DNA of 6,296 nucleotides from BTUB01 sp964392765 (GTDB lineage: Bacteria > Babelota > Babeliae > Babelales > Vermiphilaceae): the NCBI GenBank assembly GCA_964392765.1, contig CAYMRF010000066.1, forward strand, positions 1 to 6,296. Direction: 5' to 3'. This document shows positions 5,075-6,296 of the stretch, one piece after another. Below the pieces are notes generated by a model that searched no databases, was not told the DNA's origin, and worked only from the letters and a program-made list of their open reading frames with translations. Numbering within the stretch: position 1 is the stretch's first letter; every line of letters starts with the position of its first letter. Position numbers and translations under genes: made by a program.

Positions 5075-6076
5075 TTATTCTTCATTCTCAGATTCTTCAA
5101 CCGCATCATCCAGGCGTTTGCTTTCATCAGTAAAGTGATTTCCTGCTACGCCAAATCCTACCAGTGCAAGGGCGGTTCCTGCTGCAATGCCAGATTTAGT
5201 GGCCGGCCCTGTTTCATTTGCAAAAAAGCTGCGCACACCAAGGCCTGCCATAATACCAGCGCACGCACTTAATCCTATTTTTAAACGGCATTTGGTGACT
5301 ATTGATTGGCGGTATTCCGGTTCAAAGATTTCCAGCAACTGGCGGCGTTGGGATAATTCCTGGCGACATTGGGATAATTTAGTTCTTTTGCGCGTTAATT
5401 TTGCCTCATAGACTTCAGTATCTTTTTGGGAAACTTGAAGTTGCTCTTTAAGTTCCGCTACTTGAGAAATATAGGGGGCAACTTCTTTATTGCAATTTTC
5501 AAGCATACTTAACTTTTCTAGTGCATTGCTTAATTGTTCATCCAACTGATTGCGTTGTGCAATTATTGTTGGTAGTCGAGGCATTATATTGCACGCATAC
5601 ATGCTATCATTAAATAATATTTCTAGCATATGAAGCACCGGATCGGTAATCGGTTTTTGTTTTAAAAATTGTGCAAAAATTGAGCAACGCATGCGTATAG
5701 ATTCATCAGGAGTAGCCCGCTCGATTCCGGCAGGGTTATTCATTGCCACCGCTGCTGATAATCTTTCTAATTCATTTTTTGAGGGTATATGAGGAGAAAT
5801 AATCACCGGAAACTTGCAAAGAGGACAGTTGAAATCTTGATGCAGCTCCGCTAAATGTAGAATGGTATTACGATAGCAGCGGTTATGAATTGAATGAGAA
5901 CAGGGAAACTTTCTTTCTGCTTCATGAAGCAAGATATCTTCTTGGCAAATGGTGCACAATCGATGTTCTTCGACTGCTTTTTCTGGTTTATGGGGAGAAA
6001 ATAAGCCTACCGGAGATTCCATGCCGGAGAGTGGATTACTGATTAAAAAAATAGAAATCATAAGCTGTTTAAACAT
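5075..6076 (-). CDS. exported RING-H2 finger protein with coiled coil and membrane hairpin
   Basis: This 333-aa protein begins with a signal-peptide-like segment (1-18, MISIFLISNPLSG). Residues 41-87 form a complete RING-H2 zinc finger with ligands Cys41, Cys44, Cys59, His61, His64, Cys67, Cys84 and Cys87 in the spacing C-x2-C-x14-C-x-H-x2-H-x2-C-x16-C-x2-C. RING fingers bind ubiquitin-conjugating enzymes in eukaryotes and are rare in bacteria except as host-directed effectors. A helical region (98-170) is followed by a long coiled coil (about 175-250, rich in Gln, Glu, Leu and Lys), two Gly/Ala-rich hydrophobic segments (about 267-285 and 293-312) and an acidic tail (DDAVEESENEE). An AGAGAG ribosome-binding site precedes the ATG at 6076. 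Its stop is 8 bp from that of the convergent peptidase gene. Ubiquitin-ligase activity is inferred; the fold could instead serve protein binding. Confidence 0.88.
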   Translation of the reverse strand: MFKQLMISIFLISNPLSGMESPVGLFSPHKPEKAVEEHRLCTICQEDILLHEAERKFPCSHSIHNRCYRNTILHLAELHQDFNCPLCKFPVIISPHIPSKNELERLSAAVAMNNPAGIERATPDESIRMRCSIFAQFLKQKPITDPVLHMLEILFNDSMYACNIMPRLPTIIAQRNQLDEQLSNALEKLSMLENCNKEVAPYISQVAELKEQLQVSQKDTEVYEAKLTRKRTKLSQCRQELSQRRQLLEIFEPEYRQSIVTKCRLKIGLSACAGIMAGLGVRSFFANETGPATKSGIAAGTALALVGFGVAGNHFTDESKRLDDAVEESENEE

Positions 6077-6296
6077 ACTATCTCTCTGTTTGCGATGATT
6101 TACTTTGCTTTATGCAAAGATTATCTATTTTTAAAGAGCGAGTAAAGAGCCATAAATTTTCAAATAAAACAAAAAAGTTATTTTTAAATGCATGTTTTTT
6201 AACAAAATAAATTATTAATATTGAGCTATGCCTTTAAAATAAAGTATTCTACACTTGATGAGGGTGTAAAATTATATGGGGCCGTCAAAGGAACTT
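6077..6296. other. AT-rich intergenic region upstream of the RING-H2 gene
   Basis: No gene is supported here. For leftward transcription, GATAAT (6125-6120, minus strand) is a plausible -10 box, with TTTACT (6146-6141) as a poor -35 at 15 bp. At the right edge, TAAAAT (6267-6272) lies at -10 distance from a GGGG run (6278-6281), so a rightward transcript could begin there. An ATG at 6276 opens a frame of seven codons to the window end, with GAGGG (6260-6264) 11 nt upstream. The data cannot separate a coding start from an RNA gene start. Confidence 0.35.
6132..6150. repeat. 8-bp direct repeat TAAAGAGC with 11-bp period
   Basis: TAAAGAGC occurs at 6132-6139 and again at 6143-6150. The start-to-start distance is 11 bp, about one helical turn, and the pair covers the likely -35 region for the RING-H2 gene. 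Repeats on one face of the helix are typical of tandem regulator sites, so an operator is possible; chance is not excluded. Confidence 0.3.

Noticed and set aside
5187..5411. 74-codon plus-strand open frame
   Set aside because: Shadow of the RING-H2 gene, which has a full set of domain motifs on the minus strand.
6112..6210. 32-codon plus-strand open frame in the right intergenic region
   Set aside because: No ribosome-binding site and a Lys/Phe/Leu-rich composition expected by chance from AT-rich DNA.
1..6296. CRISPR arrays, tRNA or rRNA genes, insertion sequences
   Set aside because: No regularly spaced repeats, no cloverleaf-like sequence and no transposase frame or terminal inverted repeats were seen on either strand.

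Overview
The window looks like part of the chromosome of a bacterium living inside, or closely with, a eukaryotic host. The best guess is Candidatus Dependentiae (TM6 / Babeliae). This is inferred from gene content only: AT-rich DNA, a GatCAB-type amidotransferase pair, several short orphan genes with Sec signal peptides, an ankyrin-like protein, and an exported protein with a complete RING-H2 finger, a fold typical of eukaryotic ubiquitin ligases. No rRNA or other phylogenetic marker is present, so related lifestyles (Chlamydiae, Rickettsiales, Legionellales) are not excluded.

Layout. 47-1784: gatC and gatA, co-directional and 7 bp apart, the only clear housekeeping genes. 1796-2359 (minus): a secreted protein with the start of a CSLREA-type beta-helix and a helical tail, convergent with gatA. 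2360-2582: AT-rich divergent promoter region. 2583-3239: a secreted ankyrin-like protein. 3217-3378: a 53-codon 3' remnant of what looks like a short-chain dehydrogenase gene, overlapping the end of the ankyrin-like gene in another frame. 3381-3836 (minus): a secreted or membrane orphan with two hydrophobic segments and an extended -10 promoter upstream. 3950-4135 (minus): a decayed, frameshifted 3' remnant of a GNAT acetyltransferase gene. 4165-5066: a probable two-gene operon of a 62-aa two-helix membrane protein and an M48-like zinc peptidase. 5075-6076 (minus): the exported RING-H2 / coiled-coil / membrane-hairpin protein. 6077-6296: AT-rich intergenic DNA containing its promoter region and possibly the start of another gene at the right edge.

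How it fits together. gatC and gatA make two of the three subunits of the tRNA-dependent amidotransferase; gatB is not in the window. The rest is a cluster of envelope or export genes: five of the six intact genes after gatA start with a signal peptide, and the sixth is a small membrane protein. Both enzyme remnants keep only their 3' ends, and each lost 5' end is replaced by one of these envelope genes. This suggests that lineage-specific exported genes replaced ordinary metabolic genes here. The strongest candidates for new biology are the exported RING-H2 protein, the truncated beta-helix chimera, and a possible shared C-terminal helical module in the two divergent secreted proteins.
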